Part shown: piece after piece, positions 43,079 to 53,301 of the stretch
Numbering within the stretch: the stretch's first letter is position 1
Layout: each line of letters opens with the position of its first letter
Assembly: GCF_006546985.1 (NCBI RefSeq)
Contig: NZ_VATK01000009.1
Coordinates: 62,001-126,000 of the forward strand
Length of the DNA: 64,000 bases
Reading direction: 5' to 3'
DNA from: Bacillus sp. 03113
Lineage (GTDB): Bacteria > Bacillota > Bacilli > Bacillales > Cytobacillaceae
Made by a program: the position numbers and the translations under genes
Notes under the pieces: model-generated
The model's database searches: none
Told to the model about the DNA's origin: nothing
The model's input: the letters and a program-made list of their open reading frames with translations, nothing else

Positions 43079-44050
43079 TTAAGCTAAATAGTAGTTGCGG
43101 ACCCATCGATGAGACTTAAGTTTCTCTAGCTGCTCTTTCGATAATCCTTGTCCATCACTTATTTGACAATTTCGTTCTACATTTCTCAATGAACGCATAC
43201 CTGGAATAACCGTTGAGACAGCTGGATGGCTAAGAATAAAGCGCAATGACGTTTCAGCCATTTGATCATTTGAAATATCCAGATCAGCAGCAATTTTCTC
43301 AATTCGATCAGCCACTTCTTGCTTGCGATCTCCTTTAAAGTAGCGATTGCGAAAGTCTCCTTCTTCAAATGCTGTATCCACTGTAATTCTGCCGGTCAAT
43401 CCACCCTCGTCTAACGGTACTCGAACAATAACCCCTACATTGTGACGCTCACATATTGGAAAGAGATGATCCTCAGGACTTTGGTCAAAAATGTTGTAGA
43501 TAACTTGAACTGAGTCTACCAAACCGGATTCGACTAGCTTAATAGCATTATCCGGCTGATGGTCATTTATCGATACTCCAAAATAGCGGATTTTTCCTTG
43601 CTGTTTTAGTTTTTCAATGGCAAGAAGCCAATCTCCTTGATTTACCCATTCATCTGACCAAACGTGAAATTGTTGTAAATCAATTGTCTCCAGACCAAGG
43701 TTTTTAAGACTTCTCTCCGTTGATGCAATGATATGTTCTGCCGAAAACGCTTCTTCGACCGGAATACCTGATGGAGCTGGCCATTTCATGTTTTTTGGAG
43801 GAATTTTCGACGCGATATAAATGGTTTCGGAGCGCTCTTTTACAACTTGTCCTACTAATGCTTCACTATGACCATCCCCATACACCAGAGCTGTGTCAAT
43901 AAAGTTCAACCCATAATCGATTGCAGTGTGCAGTGCTCTAATCGATTCATCATCCTTTGCCCCTACCCAACTGCTCTTTCCAATTCCCCAAGCCCCGTAG
44001 CCAATTTCAGATACCTTTAATTCTGTTCTCCCTAAACTTCTATAGATCAT
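43079..44050 (-). CDS. Aldo/keto reductase
   Basis: 323 residues with the AKR tetrad: Asp in [11 protein letters not shown] (Tyr six residues on), Lys in ASKIPP and His in LQQFHVW. The NADPH-binding C-terminus has [17 protein letters not shown]. It reduces aldehydes or ketones; substrate unknown. It has its own terminator and no obvious operon partner. Confidence 0.9.
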   Translation of the reverse strand: MIYRSLGRTELKVSEIGYGAWGIGKSSWVGAKDDESIRALHTAIDYGLNFIDTALVYGDGHSEALVGQVVKERSETIYIASKIPPKNMKWPAPSGIPVEEAFSAEHIIASTERSLKNLGLETIDLQQFHVWSDEWVNQGDWLLAIEKLKQQGKIRYFGVSINDHQPDNAIKLVESGLVDSVQVIYNIFDQSPEDHLFPICERHNVGVIVRVPLDEGGLTGRITVDTAFEEGDFRNRYFKGDRKQEVADRIEKIAADLDISNDQMAETSLRFILSHPAVSTVIPGMRSLRNVERNCQISDGQGLSKEQLEKLKSHRWVRNYYLA

Positions 44051-44386
44051 GCAACTCTCCCCTTTAATAGTTTAATAGATTAAAGTTAGAATGAATCTTT
44101 CCACAATAAAGTGGCGGACAAACAAAATAGTTCAAAGCGCTTTCAAAAAAATGGCTAACTGATTTTTCTTTTCTCACATACTAGAAGGATCAAATCCAAG
44201 ATCATTATAAAATCGCTTTCTAATTTATGTCAATATTTCAACTAATTGTTCAAAAAACACTACTGTTTTATATTTGATTCAGTGTTCATGCAGTCATTCA
44301 AATTTTAAATACCTATTCCTTTTGTTTATAAATAAGAAAGAAAAATTAGAAATTAATAGTTTACTATCTATAGAAATGGGCTCTAC
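44051..44386. other. Intergenic region
   Basis: About 335 bp of AT-rich DNA between the aldo/keto reductase and a response-regulator relic. No gene or hairpin was found. Confidence 0.45.
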
Positions 44387-44560
44387 ATGTATAAAGTACT
44401 GATCGTGGAAGATGATAAGAGGATTGCCGGACTACTACAAAATCACATTCAATGATACAGGAATAAAGCGAATGTTCCGAAAAATTTTAATAACGTTATT
44501 GAGGAGTTTCGACAAAATGAACCTCATATCGTACTTCTTGATATAAAAAAGAGGCACTAA
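44387..44560 (+). pseudogene. Response-regulator receiver-domain relic
   Basis: Begins MYKVLIVEDDKRIAGLLQNH like a receiver domain, then TGA (44453-44455), then in the same frame resumes (NVIEEFRQNEPHIVLLDI) up to the phospho-acceptor Asp and stops. Only about 57 codons remain; the rest of the receiver and the output domain are gone. No kinase gene is nearby. Confidence 0.75.
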
Positions 44561-44675
44561 TCACCTCGTTCGTTTTTCTTCATTAATATAAATCTATTTT
44601 TTAATAACCTAACATAAAAAAAAATGGATACTATTTTTAAAAACAAAAAGATATTTTATCTTCCCTTGTAATTCC

Positions 44676-45647
44676 TTATTTATCAAATTGTAAATATTTG
44701 TATTTTTTATTCAAATAATATTTATATAGCATTTGTCCATAAACTGATGCCAATACTTGTTGAAAAAGCATTCCTAATACAACTGGCAATGCAACAGGGG
44801 CAGGAAAGAAGGTGACAGCTAATACAGCTCCAGCACTAATGTTCCTCATGCCTCCGCAGAAAGTCATTGTCACAACAACATCTCGTTCCCATTTTAGAAA
44901 CAAGCTTATACACCAGCTTATTAAATATCCTGTACTAGCGATAACAAATACCGTACAAATGATAAGAAACAGCTTTAAATCCAATTTATTTAAATATGGA
45001 GCTAATATGCCTCCATTAATACAAACAATCATAACAATGCCTATTTTTTTTAGAAAAGGGAGATAGCTTTTCAGCTAATACTGTGTTTACTTTCCCTTTC
45101 GTTAAATGATTTAATAGCATTCCTAATATAGAAGGGAAAACAATCATAAAAAACAAATTTTTCATTAATTCCCCTGTATCAATTGCTACCGCTTTTCCAA
45201 CAAAAAATGATAGGCTTTCTGGAACGATAAGAGGAGAAAGAAGGGTATCAAATAGAATAATAGCTAGAGCAAATGAATATTTCCATGATGAATCGTTACC
45301 CATATAAAACTAGTAATACCTGTCGGAATGACAACTGCCAAAATAAAGCCTGTAATGGTAAGTGAATCTCCATGAAAAACGAGATGACCTACTCCCCATG
45401 CTAAAAACGGCATTACAATATGTAATACTAGTAAACTAACTAGAAAAGGGAAGGGTCGCCGTATAACAACTTCTAATTGTTTGAAATTAGAACCTATATT
45501 TCCAATAAATGTAATAACAACAAATATCCAAGGAATTAAAAAAGAAAGATGTGTAATTTTATCACCAATAAGAACACCAATTAATAGAGCAGTTGGTGTA
45601 AGAATTGGCATTGCTTTTATTAACAATTTGTTAACTACTTTTAGCAT
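44676..45647 (-). pseudogene. Bile acid:sodium symporter (BASS) family transporter gene with two frameshifts
   Basis: Three overlapping frames together encode one 10-helix BASS-like transporter. The N-terminal part (..PTGITSFIWV) shifts near 45290 to the middle (ALAIILFDTLLSPLIVPES), which shifts near 45050, beside an A8/T8 run, to the last part (MTFCGGMRNISAGAVLA). As read, no complete product can be made. A sequencing error in the homopolymer is possible for the second site but not obviously for the first. Confidence 0.78.
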
Positions 45648-45792
45648 GAAGGTCCAACTTTCTAGTATATAAACAACCTAAGTTCGGTTATTACAAATTT
45701 TTTATATTGATATTAAATAGATAGGGACAGCATAGTCAAGTTTTAAAATCTATCACTATCCCCATAATCGTTCACAAATCCAGTATGATTAA

Positions 45793-47073
45793 TTAATTTA
45801 TTTCTTCCAAAGATTCTTTAATAATATTAAATGCTTCATCAATTTCTTCCTTTGTAACAGTAAGAGGAGGAATAAAGCGAATAACATTTTTTTCTGTTCC
45901 ACAAGTAAGGAGAATTAACCCTTTTTCCAATGCTTTATCTTTTAGTGCAGTTACCGTTTTAGCATCTGGTTTTCCATCAACTTGAACGAATTCCATTCCA
46001 ATCATTAACCCTAAACCACGAATATCACGAATGTTCGTAAAAGTAGAAGAAAGGCCGGAAAGCTTCTCCGTAAAGTATTCTGCCATTTCGACAGATTTCT
46101 CTAACAATCCACTCTCTAATATTTCAATGACTGCAAGTGAAGCAGCACATGAAACTGGATTTCCTCCAAATGTTCCTCCATGAGTACCAGATGTCCATTG
46201 GTCCATTAATTCTGCTTTTGCTACTAATGCACTAAGCGGGAATCCATTGGCAATTCCTTTTGCAAGTGTCAAGATATCTGGCTGTATGCCAAAATGCTGC
46301 CAAGCGAACATTTTTCCAGTACGTCCAAAACCAGTTTGAACTTCATCAAAAATAAGAAGAATTCCGTGATGATCACAAATTTTTCGAATTTCCTTGATGA
46401 ATTCTGCTGGAGGAACGATATAACCGCCTTCCCCTTGAACTGGTTCCATCAAAATCGCAGCTACTTGATCTGGAGCAATCAAGTAGTGAAAGACTTCTTC
46501 CAATGAGTCTAAACAACGTTTTACTTCTTCCTCTTCAGACAAACCTGTACGAAAAGCATATGGATATTCTGCATAATAAACACTTGGAAGCAGTCCTTCA
46601 TATCCTTTGCGATATAAAGAGTTGGATGCTGTCAATGTTGTGGTTGCGATTGTTCGTCCGTGGAAGCTGCGCTTGAAAGAAATAATACCAGGGCGTTTCG
46701 TCACATGTTTTGCTAGTTTGATAGCCCCTTCATTCACTTCCGCTCCACTGTTTGAAAAGTATACCTTGCAGTTCCCGCCGTTTAATTCATTGAGCTTTTC
46801 AGCAAGCTCAACATAGACTGGATAATAAAGAACGTTATGGCCACCGTGTATTAATTCATCGATTTGAGCCTTCGCTTTTTCTACAACGAGCGGATGATTA
46901 TGGCCGACATTTGTTACTGCTACACCACTTGCAAAATCTAAATATTTATTCCCATCTTCAGAAATAACGTAAGAACCTTCTCCTTTAACGATGCCAAGAG
47001 TCGTTGCTCTTTGAGCAACTGGCGGAAATACTTTATTTGCGCGTGTTGCTAAAGATTCTGATTTTGTTACCAT
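45793..47073 (-). CDS. gabT: 4-aminobutyrate aminotransferase
   Basis: 426 residues of class-III PLP aminotransferases: SGAEVNEGAIKLA, SFHGRT, ILIFDEVQTGFGRTG with the pyridine-ring Asp, and LTLAKGIANGFP with the Schiff-base Lys. It converts GABA and 2-oxoglutarate to succinate semialdehyde and glutamate. It is the last gene of a cluster with gabD and a GntR regulator. AAAGGTG precedes the ATG. Confidence 0.88.
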   Translation of the reverse strand: MVTKSESLATRANKVFPPVAQRATTLGIVKGEGSYVISEDGNKYLDFASGVAVTNVGHNHPLVVEKAKAQIDELIHGGHNVLYYPVYVELAEKLNELNGGNCKVYFSNSGAEVNEGAIKLAKHVTKRPGIISFKRSFHGRTIATTTLTASNSLYRKGYEGLLPSVYYAEYPYAFRTGLSEEEEVKRCLDSLEEVFHYLIAPDQVAAILMEPVQGEGGYIVPPAEFIKEIRKICDHHGILLIFDEVQTGFGRTGKMFAWQHFGIQPDILTLAKGIANGFPLSALVAKAELMDQWTSGTHGGTFGGNPVSCAASLAVIEILESGLLEKSVEMAEYFTEKLSGLSSTFTNIRDIRGLGLMIGMEFVQVDGKPDAKTVTALKDKALEKGLILLTCGTEKNVIRFIPPLTVTKEEIDEAFNIIKESLEEIN

Positions 47074-47098
47074 GAATTTTCACCTTTTCCTTTTCTTA

Positions 47099-48763
47099 TT
47101 ATTGTTTAACAGGGGCCTTTAACCAGGAATTTGTCATCTCTCTAATAAGCTGTGGTACTGTATCAAAGGAATACGGTTTATATACGCGTTCCGTCCAACG
47201 ATGAGCATCAAATCCATACACACCAACATTAATAGAAGGGACATTTAATTTGCGAATATCTTTAATTGGTACGGGATAAATTTTATTCCATTCTGGAAAG
47301 TTGTCCACAAGATAGTCAATTTCCTCATCTGTATCATGAAGGGATAAATAACTGCTATCCGAAAGATAAGGAAAGAATTTCTTCACTGAAAAAGTTTCAT
47401 TCGTTCGAACAGAAACACGTGCTGTTACTTCATCAATCGTTTGTAAAATCGCTTGATCTCTTTCACCTTTACCAGTTAAATAATTATGTGGGCAATATGG
47501 CGGTGCATAGAAAACAATCACACATGGCGTTACTGTTTGATCTAATTCTCGTAACCTATCAACTATTTTGAAACAAAGCTCACGCAGCTCAAGAGTCGGG
47601 TTCTCTTTTAGCACCTGTGCGGTAGCAGCTTTTACATCGATTCCTTGTTTAGAAAGCTTTTCACAATATTCCACATAACTATATACTTCCATATCCCAAT
47701 TAGGGCGATCAGATGGGAAATTATTTACATGGGCGAACGTATTATAATTCTCTTCATAATAAGCAGTTACCTCAGCAGTTGCTTCCTGCGCTACCACTTT
47801 TAACTTCTCCATAATATCCTTTGGCGAAGCTTCTAATACCATAAAATTGAAATATAAATGACTCGTTACAGCCGTTTGTACATTGTAAAACTCTTTCGTA
47901 TCTCTATGATAGAGAGCAGAAGGAGGAGTAATTAATTCGCCTTCAATGTGCTCGGTTAATGCCATGTTATTATTAATACGTTTATTTAATTCAGCAGTCA
48001 CAAGTGTTGGATCAAGTCCATTCAGTGTTTGTCCTACATGGGTTTCACGGCCATATACATAAAAACAAGGTAAAAGCTTGCCACCTGCACCCGTGTAAAT
48101 ATACTTGTTCGTATCACCAGGATAAAAAGCGGAAATATAGTCCGTGTTTATCGCCACTACATAATCCAAGCCTTCTTCTTCACGCAAACGCAGCAATTCA
48201 TCAACAGCAGCTATGGCACCTGTATGTTGATTTTCCTCAACTGGATTTGCCATAAAAATGATGTCCCCATCCCACACTTCTTGATTCTCACTAAAATAGA
48301 GAACATTCGCTAAATGAACGGCAACACCACTCTTCATATCTAATGCTCCGCGTCCAAACATCCAGTCTCCAGACAAAGCCTGAGTTCGAATCTCTGCATC
48401 TGAATAGGTTTGAAAATACTTGAGCAGTGCTTCTGGATTATTCGCGCTTGATTGCAGAGCACCAAAATCTTCAATCCCAACCGTATCAATATGGGCATGA
48501 AAAACGACCGTTTTCTTTGATTTTCTGTTTCCTTTAATATGGGCAAATACATTCTTTCTGCCAATTGCATCATTCGGTAAATTTTGTGTCCATACTTGAT
48601 TAGGGCGTTGTTTAAAATAAGGGAAAGTTCGTAAAAATTGTTCAATCTTATCGGCAATCTGTACTTCTCCATCTGTCCCATTAATACTCAATGTATGTAC
48701 AAGCGAGGTCGTAATAGCCTCTACTTGATCAAATAATGGTAGATTTTTAATTTTTGTATACAT
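47099..48763 (-). CDS. RocB-like M20-family hydrolase (paralog 1)
   Basis: 554 residues of the M20/RocB type. Metal-site motifs are VFHAHIDTVG, GRGALDMKSG and a VEENQHTG Glu pair. The C-terminal region is longer than in plain M20 peptidases, as in Bacillus RocB, whose biochemical role is not firmly established. It lies 25 bp upstream of gabT in the GABA-type cluster, so the substrate may be an N-substituted amino acid feeding that route. Confidence 0.8.
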   Translation of the reverse strand: MYTKIKNLPLFDQVEAITTSLVHTLSINGTDGEVQIADKIEQFLRTFPYFKQRPNQVWTQNLPNDAIGRKNVFAHIKGNRKSKKTVVFHAHIDTVGIEDFGALQSSANNPEALLKYFQTYSDAEIRTQALSGDWMFGRGALDMKSGVAVHLANVLYFSENQEVWDGDIIFMANPVEENQHTGAIAAVDELLRLREEEGLDYVVAINTDYISAFYPGDTNKYIYTGAGGKLLPCFYVYGRETHVGQTLNGLDPTLVTAELNKRINNNMALTEHIEGELITPPSALYHRDTKEFYNVQTAVTSHLYFNFMVLEASPKDIMEKLKVVAQEATAEVTAYYEENYNTFAHVNNFPSDRPNWDMEVYSYVEYCEKLSKQGIDVKAATAQVLKENPTLELRELCFKIVDRLRELDQTVTPCVIVFYAPPYCPHNYLTGKGERDQAILQTIDEVTARVSVRTNETFSVKKFFPYLSDSSYLSLHDTDEEIDYLVDNFPEWNKIYPVPIKDIRKLNVPSINVGVYGFDAHRWTERVYKPYSFDTVPQLIREMTNSWLKAPVKQ

Positions 48764-48779
48764 CGAATCACCTTTCGTT

Positions 48780-49478
48780 TTAATAGTCTCTAGTTGGATT
48801 TATAATATTAACTATTTTTTCGTCAGTTCTCTCATTTTTTTTTGAACGTCTTTCTACATTTTCTATATGAAATCGAACTGCTTCAGCAGCTTTTTTTGCA
48901 TTTCGTTCTTTTAATGCTTCGATAATCTTTAGATGTTCTTCGTGTGCTTCTTGAGCACTTTCGGAAAGTGTACCAGAGAGTACTAGATATCTTGTTAATT
49001 GATTATGAAGTTGTTCTATAAAATCTTGCAACTTTCCATTTTTAGAAATTTCAGCTATACTCAGATGAAATTGCGAGTCTAACTCTACGTAAGTATAAAG
49101 ATCTTTTTCCTCAATTGCTTTTTTCTGATTGGTCATTAGCATCTCTAAATGACCAATCATTTCATTGGTTACTAAAGGAGCAGCTTCTTCAGCTGAAAAT
49201 ACTTCGAGTACTTTTCTTAAATTAATATATTGCTGAAAATCTTCAGCGGAAATCACAGCAATACGCGCCATTTTTCCATTTTCCAAGGATACTAACCCAT
49301 CAAAAGCGAGTTTTGATATAGCTTTTCTTATTGGTGTTCTGCTAATTCCAAGCATAGAAGCAAGTCCTTCTTCCGGTAATGGATCACCTGGCAGAAAATC
49401 ACCACGAATAATTGCTTTTTTTATTTCTTTGTAAGCACGGTCCGCTAACGTTTCCGATTGTACTAATTTGTTTATCAT
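48780..49478 (-). CDS. GntR family regulator, FCD domain
   Basis: 232 residues from an ATG preceded by AAAGGAGG; the longer frame adds 19 codons translated from the operator repeats and is rejected. The winged helix has ASMLGISRTPIRKAISKLAFDGL and the FCD domain has metal-type residues in the DSQFHLSIAEIS and AHEEHLKIIEAL stretches. It sits between gabD and the rocB-like gene, and CTGTA half-sites lie in its leader and before gabD. Confidence 0.88.
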   Translation of the reverse strand: MINKLVQSETLADRAYKEIKKAIIRGDFLPGDPLPEEGLASMLGISRTPIRKAISKLAFDGLVSLENGKMARIAVISAEDFQQYINLRKVLEVFSAEEAAPLVTNEMIGHLEMLMTNQKKAIEEKDLYTYVELDSQFHLSIAEISKNGKLQDFIEQLHNQLTRYLVLSGTLSESAQEAHEEHLKIIEALKERNAKKAAEAVRFHIENVERRSKKNERTDEKIVNIINPTRDY

Positions 49479-49495
49479 TGAATAAAACCTCCTTT

Positions 49496-49521
49496 CTGTA
49501 TGCTGTATGCTGTATTCTGTA
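49496..49521 (-). promoter_or_regulatory. Four heptad CTGTA half-sites in the gntR leader
   Basis: CTGTA occurs at 49496, 49503, 49510 and 49517, exactly 7 bp apart (ATACAG on the minus strand), ending next to the ribosome site of the GntR gene. CTGTA is the half-site of the palindrome upstream of gabD, so this is probably an autoregulatory array. Confidence 0.7.
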
Positions 49522-49605
49522 TCCGAAATACTCATTCAAAATCATTAATACCACTCTAAAAATCTGAATTCAGCTTTACGATTCACATCATTTTTTTCAT
49601 GGTTA

Positions 49606-51036
49606 TTACGCCAAATCTAAAGAAACAAATTTGATCTCTAGATAGTCTTCTATTCCATATTTTCCACCTTCACGACCAATTCCAGATTCCTTTACTCCAC
49701 CAAACGGTGCCTGTGCTACTGTAGGCATCGCATCATTCACTCCGACAATTCCGTAGTCAAGCGCTTCTAATACTCGGAACATTCGAGCTCCATTTTGTGT
49801 GAAAATATAAGACGCTAAACCATAAACGGTATCATTTGCTTTTTTAATGACTTCTTCTTCTGTTTCAAATTCAAAGATTGGCGCTACTGGTCCAAATGTT
49901 TCTTCATTAGCTATTTTCATATCATTCGTAGCATGAAGTAGAACAGTAGGGTTAAAAAAGTGTCCCTTACTAAACGCTTCTCCCTCTGGCTTTGAGCCTC
50001 CATAAATTACTTTTGCTCCTTTAGATACCGCATCCAATACATGACTTTGTGTTTTTTCAATCGCACGAACATTAATTAATGGACCAACGTTTACACCTTC
50101 CTCTAATCCGTTTCCTACAACTAGTTGCTCCATTTTCACTTTTAGTCTATTGGCAAATTCTTCAGAAACAGATTTTTGAACATAAATACGATTTGTACAG
50201 ACACACGTTTGCCCTGCGTTTCGGAACTTACTTGCAATTGCTCCTTCCACTGCTCTATCTAAATCTGCATCCTCAAAAACGATAAATGGTGCATGTCCAC
50301 CTAACTCCATCGATACTTTCTTCAATGTATCTGCCGATTTGCGAATTAATTCTTTTCCAACTGCTGTAGAACCAGTAAATGTAATTTTTCTAACAACTGG
50401 ACTGCTCATTAGTACATCGCCAATTTCTCTCGGTTGACCATGAAGTAAATTGATAACTCCATTGGGAATACCAGCTTCATGAAATACTTTTACTACTTCA
50501 ATTGCAGATAACGGACTTTCCTCTGAAGGCTTTAACACTACGGTACATCCTGCTGCGAGGGCAGGAGCTATCTTTCTAGTAATCATGGCTACGGGAAAAT
50601 TCCAAGGAGTAATTGCACCTACAACACCTGCTGGCTGACGTAATACCATTAGACGTTTAGACTGGGATGATGCTGGAATCGTATCTCCATATATACGTTT
50701 ACCTTCTTCTGCATACCAATCTAAATACTCAATCGCTAAACCAATTTCTCCTTTTGCTTCAGAAACGGGTTTTCCCATTTCTTTTGTTACTAACTCCGCT
50801 AGACTGTCTACTCTGCCTCTTAAAAGATCTGCTGCTTTTTTTAAATATGTATATCTTTCCTTTGCAGTAAGTTTGGACCAAGACAAAAACGCTTTTTGCG
50901 CTGCATCAATTGCTAACTGTGTTTCTTTTTTTCCACCTTTTGCAACACGATCGACTATTGTTCCATCCGCAGGGTTCACTACATTAAAGGTTTCCTTACT
51001 TTCTGATTCTTTCCATACACCATCAATATAAAGCAT
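49606..51036 (-). CDS. gabD: Succinate-semialdehyde dehydrogenase-like aldehyde dehydrogenase
   Basis: 476 residues of NAD(P)-dependent aldehyde dehydrogenases. The N-terminus MLYIDGVWKESESKETF, Rossmann FTGSTAVGKEL, catalytic Glu in MELGGHAP, catalytic Cys in GQTCVCTNR and C-terminal FGGVKESGIGREGG fit GabD. It oxidises succinate semialdehyde to succinate. It is the first gene of the cluster, behind a 34-bp palindromic operator. Confidence 0.85.
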   Translation of the reverse strand: MLYIDGVWKESESKETFNVVNPADGTIVDRVAKGGKKETQLAIDAAQKAFLSWSKLTAKERYTYLKKAADLLRGRVDSLAELVTKEMGKPVSEAKGEIGLAIEYLDWYAEEGKRIYGDTIPASSQSKRLMVLRQPAGVVGAITPWNFPVAMITRKIAPALAAGCTVVLKPSEESPLSAIEVVKVFHEAGIPNGVINLLHGQPREIGDVLMSSPVVRKITFTGSTAVGKELIRKSADTLKKVSMELGGHAPFIVFEDADLDRAVEGAIASKFRNAGQTCVCTNRIYVQKSVSEEFANRLKVKMEQLVVGNGLEEGVNVGPLINVRAIEKTQSHVLDAVSKGAKVIYGGSKPEGEAFSKGHFFNPTVLLHATNDMKIANEETFGPVAPIFEFETEEEVIKKANDTVYGLASYIFTQNGARMFRVLEALDYGIVGVNDAMPTVAQAPFGGVKESGIGREGGKYGIEDYLEIKFVSLDLA

Positions 51037-51074
51037 GATTCAAACCACCTTTACTTTCTTTAATGTTGAGTTTC

Positions 51075-51108
51075 TTATATTGAATCCTGTATACAGGATT
51101 CAATATAA
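51075..51108 (-). promoter_or_regulatory. 34-bp perfect palindrome upstream of gabD
   Basis: Seventeen-base half TTATATTGAATCCTGTA is repeated as its exact complement without a spacer. The centre is CTGTATACAG, the same half-site as in the gntR leader. It lies 39-72 bp before gabD and is the probable main operator of the GntR regulator. Confidence 0.78.
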
Positions 51109-51589
51109 CTCTATATTATTTGATTATTTATAGTTTTGTTAATAATCTTGTAAGAAATGCTTACAAAGTTTTCATCTTCTCTCTTATTCGAAATATATAT
51201 ACCTATACAAGAAGTTCGCCAATACTCCTGCTAACATTCAACAACATGTTCCTTTTCTAGAAACGAACAAATCGCAAGTGCCTCGATCACCTGAAGTATA
51301 ATGTTCATTTGAAGAGGGAAAGTATTTTTTACTTTTAGAGGCAAATGGTTATTTTTCACAAGGACTAGGCGCTGGAGCTAGACATCAATAAATAACTTTG
51401 AAAGTTATCAATAACCAACCATTTAATAATTTCCTAATCTAAAAAAGCATCGAATGAACATGTCATTCAATGCTTTTAGTTTTGTAGAGCTATTCTATCG
51501 CAAATATAAAATCTTTTACCTCATCAAATTATATGATGACAAGCAGTCACTAAATTAATTTTTCTTCAAGCTGCCTAAACGAAGGTTGT
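51109..51589. other. Intergenic region between gabD and the second rocB-like gene
   Basis: About 480 bp. It contains the terminator at 51443-51477. The rest is AT-rich without gene signatures; a short stretch near 51365 (CTAGGCGCTGGAGCTAGAC) resembles non-coding repeats seen in bacilli, but this is only recollection of a pattern. Confidence 0.45.
51443..51477 (-). terminator. Terminator after the second rocB-like gene
   Basis: Arms AAAAGCATCGAATGA and TCATTCAATGCTTTT (15 bp, one mismatch), followed on the minus strand by TTAGATT. Confidence 0.82.
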
Positions 51590-53227
51590 TCAATTTGTTA
51601 CAGCACTTGGAGTTAATAAAGAATTAATACATACCGGCAACATATCCATCAACGTTTCAAATGCATAATCTAGATCTAAACGTTCTGTCCACTGGTGAGC
51701 ATCAAATCCAACAGGACCCATATTTAATACAGGAACATCAAATAATTCTAATTTCCGTAACGGAACAGAGTATCCTTTATCCCATAATGGCATATTTGCT
51801 GTAAGAGATTTCATAGAGTCAACTGGATGTTGTAAACCTACATAACTAAGATCCGAAATACCGTTAAAGTAGTTTATTTTTTCAAATGAAATGTCATGGA
51901 ATTCATTTGCATATTTCTCCATTTTCTCGACAACGTCTTTTATTAATGGGTGCTTATACGAACTAATAGCCGGATAATACGGAGGTGCAAAGAAAATCAC
52001 AATCATGGGCGCTAATTCCTTACAAAGGATCGTTAATTTATCTGCAATTTCAATGGTTACCTCTCTATCATCCTTTTCTCCTCTATTATTTAATATTGAA
52101 GATTGAATACTATTTACCATCTCAACACCATAGTTTTTAATCGCATAATTCGTTAATTCATCATAAGTTAGGACAGTTATCTTTAAATCAGGAGCACCAA
52201 AAGGAGTATATTTAGAAAACTCTGATACTTGCTTTGTATAAGATTCTGTTATTACATTTGCTACTTTTTCTGCTTTATCCCTTAATAAGGAAACAACATC
52301 ATCCATTGTTTTATCTAAAATAAATAAATTACATAATGTCACGGCACGATGTGGAATTTGAACAGAATACTCTTCTTTAATGCCGTGTTGAATTAAATTG
52401 GTTGGAGGTGGTGTAATTTCTCCTTCTACAATGTCACAAAGTTCCGTATTTAATTCAAACTCATCTGTTAATAAAGAAGCCATGTAGTTTGCATTTAATC
52501 CGGCAAATGGTTCTCCCACATGGGTTTCTTTTCCATAGCAAAGAAACCCTGGTAATACCTTGCCAATGGTACCTGTGTAAATGTATTTCTTTTGGTCACC
52601 CGGATAACGCATAAACATGGGTTCACCATTAAGGACCGTTGTATATTCAAGATTAAATTTGTCTGCCATCTCCAATAAAACAGGTACTGCTGCTCTCATT
52701 CCAACAGAATTTACTTCTTCGTCCGGAACGGTTAACAATAGAATATTTCCATCAAAAGCTCCTTCACAAGCTTGTTCAATCATCGCCATATGTAAAGCAA
52801 GTCCACATTTCATATCCATAGTCCCTCTGCCAAATAACCAGTTCCCTGATTCTACATCATTTCGGACTTGTTTAGGCAATTCATCCTTTTGTGAGTAGAA
52901 TATTTGCGTTAATTTTTCAGGATTAAAAGCATCTTCTTTCCATCTTCCATAGTCCTGTACATCGACAACATCAAAATGACTGACAAGAATCACTGTTTTT
53001 TTCATATCCGGATTTTTCTTTACTAATCCAGTAACAAAATATCTTCCATCTCCGGTAGGATTTTTCTTTAAGTGCTCAGGATGCTGCTTGAAGTACTCTA
53101 GGCTAGATAGCTCACCAATAACAAAATCCGGCAAATAAATTTCTGCCTCAGATCCTGTAATACTAGGGATTTCAACAAGATTGCATAATAGTTTTGTTAA
53201 TTGCTCTTTTGTTTGCCATTTTAACAT
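51590..53227 (-). CDS. rocB: RocB-like M20-family hydrolase (paralog 2)
   Basis: 545 residues from an ATG with GGAGG 7 nt upstream; the longer frame reads into the operator region. Metal motifs are LVSHFDVVD, GRGTMDMKCG and VPDEEVNS. It is clearly related to the copy at 47.1-48.8 kb. It follows an IclR regulator on the same strand and is near rocA and rocD, which fits the roc locus of Bacillus; the reaction remains undefined. Operator-like sites lie 15-50 bp upstream. Confidence 0.82.
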   Translation of the reverse strand: MLKWQTKEQLTKLLCNLVEIPSITGSEAEIYLPDFVIGELSSLEYFKQHPEHLKKNPTGDGRYFVTGLVKKNPDMKKTVILVSHFDVVDVQDYGRWKEDAFNPEKLTQIFYSQKDELPKQVRNDVESGNWLFGRGTMDMKCGLALHMAMIEQACEGAFDGNILLLTVPDEEVNSVGMRAAVPVLLEMADKFNLEYTTVLNGEPMFMRYPGDQKKYIYTGTIGKVLPGFLCYGKETHVGEPFAGLNANYMASLLTDEFELNTELCDIVEGEITPPPTNLIQHGIKEEYSVQIPHRAVTLCNLFILDKTMDDVVSLLRDKAEKVANVITESYTKQVSEFSKYTPFGAPDLKITVLTYDELTNYAIKNYGVEMVNSIQSSILNNRGEKDDREVTIEIADKLTILCKELAPMIVIFFAPPYYPAISSYKHPLIKDVVEKMEKYANEFHDISFEKINYFNGISDLSYVGLQHPVDSMKSLTANMPLWDKGYSVPLRKLELFDVPVLNMGPVGFDAHQWTERLDLDYAFETLMDMLPVCINSLLTPSAVTN

Positions 53228-53241
53228 GATGCGACCTCCGT

Positions 53242-53276
53242 TTTCCACATTATGAAATCGATTTCCATTATTGAAA
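53242..53276 (-). promoter_or_regulatory. Paired IclR-type operator sites before the second rocB-like gene
   Basis: TTTCCACATTATGAAA (53242-53257) and TTTCCATTATTGAAA (53262-53276) lie in tandem between the end of the IclR gene and the start of the rocB-like gene. The same motif recurs between iclR and rocA. Confidence 0.65.
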
Positions 53277-53301
53277 TAAAAAATTGGACAGAACCTCGTT
53301 T

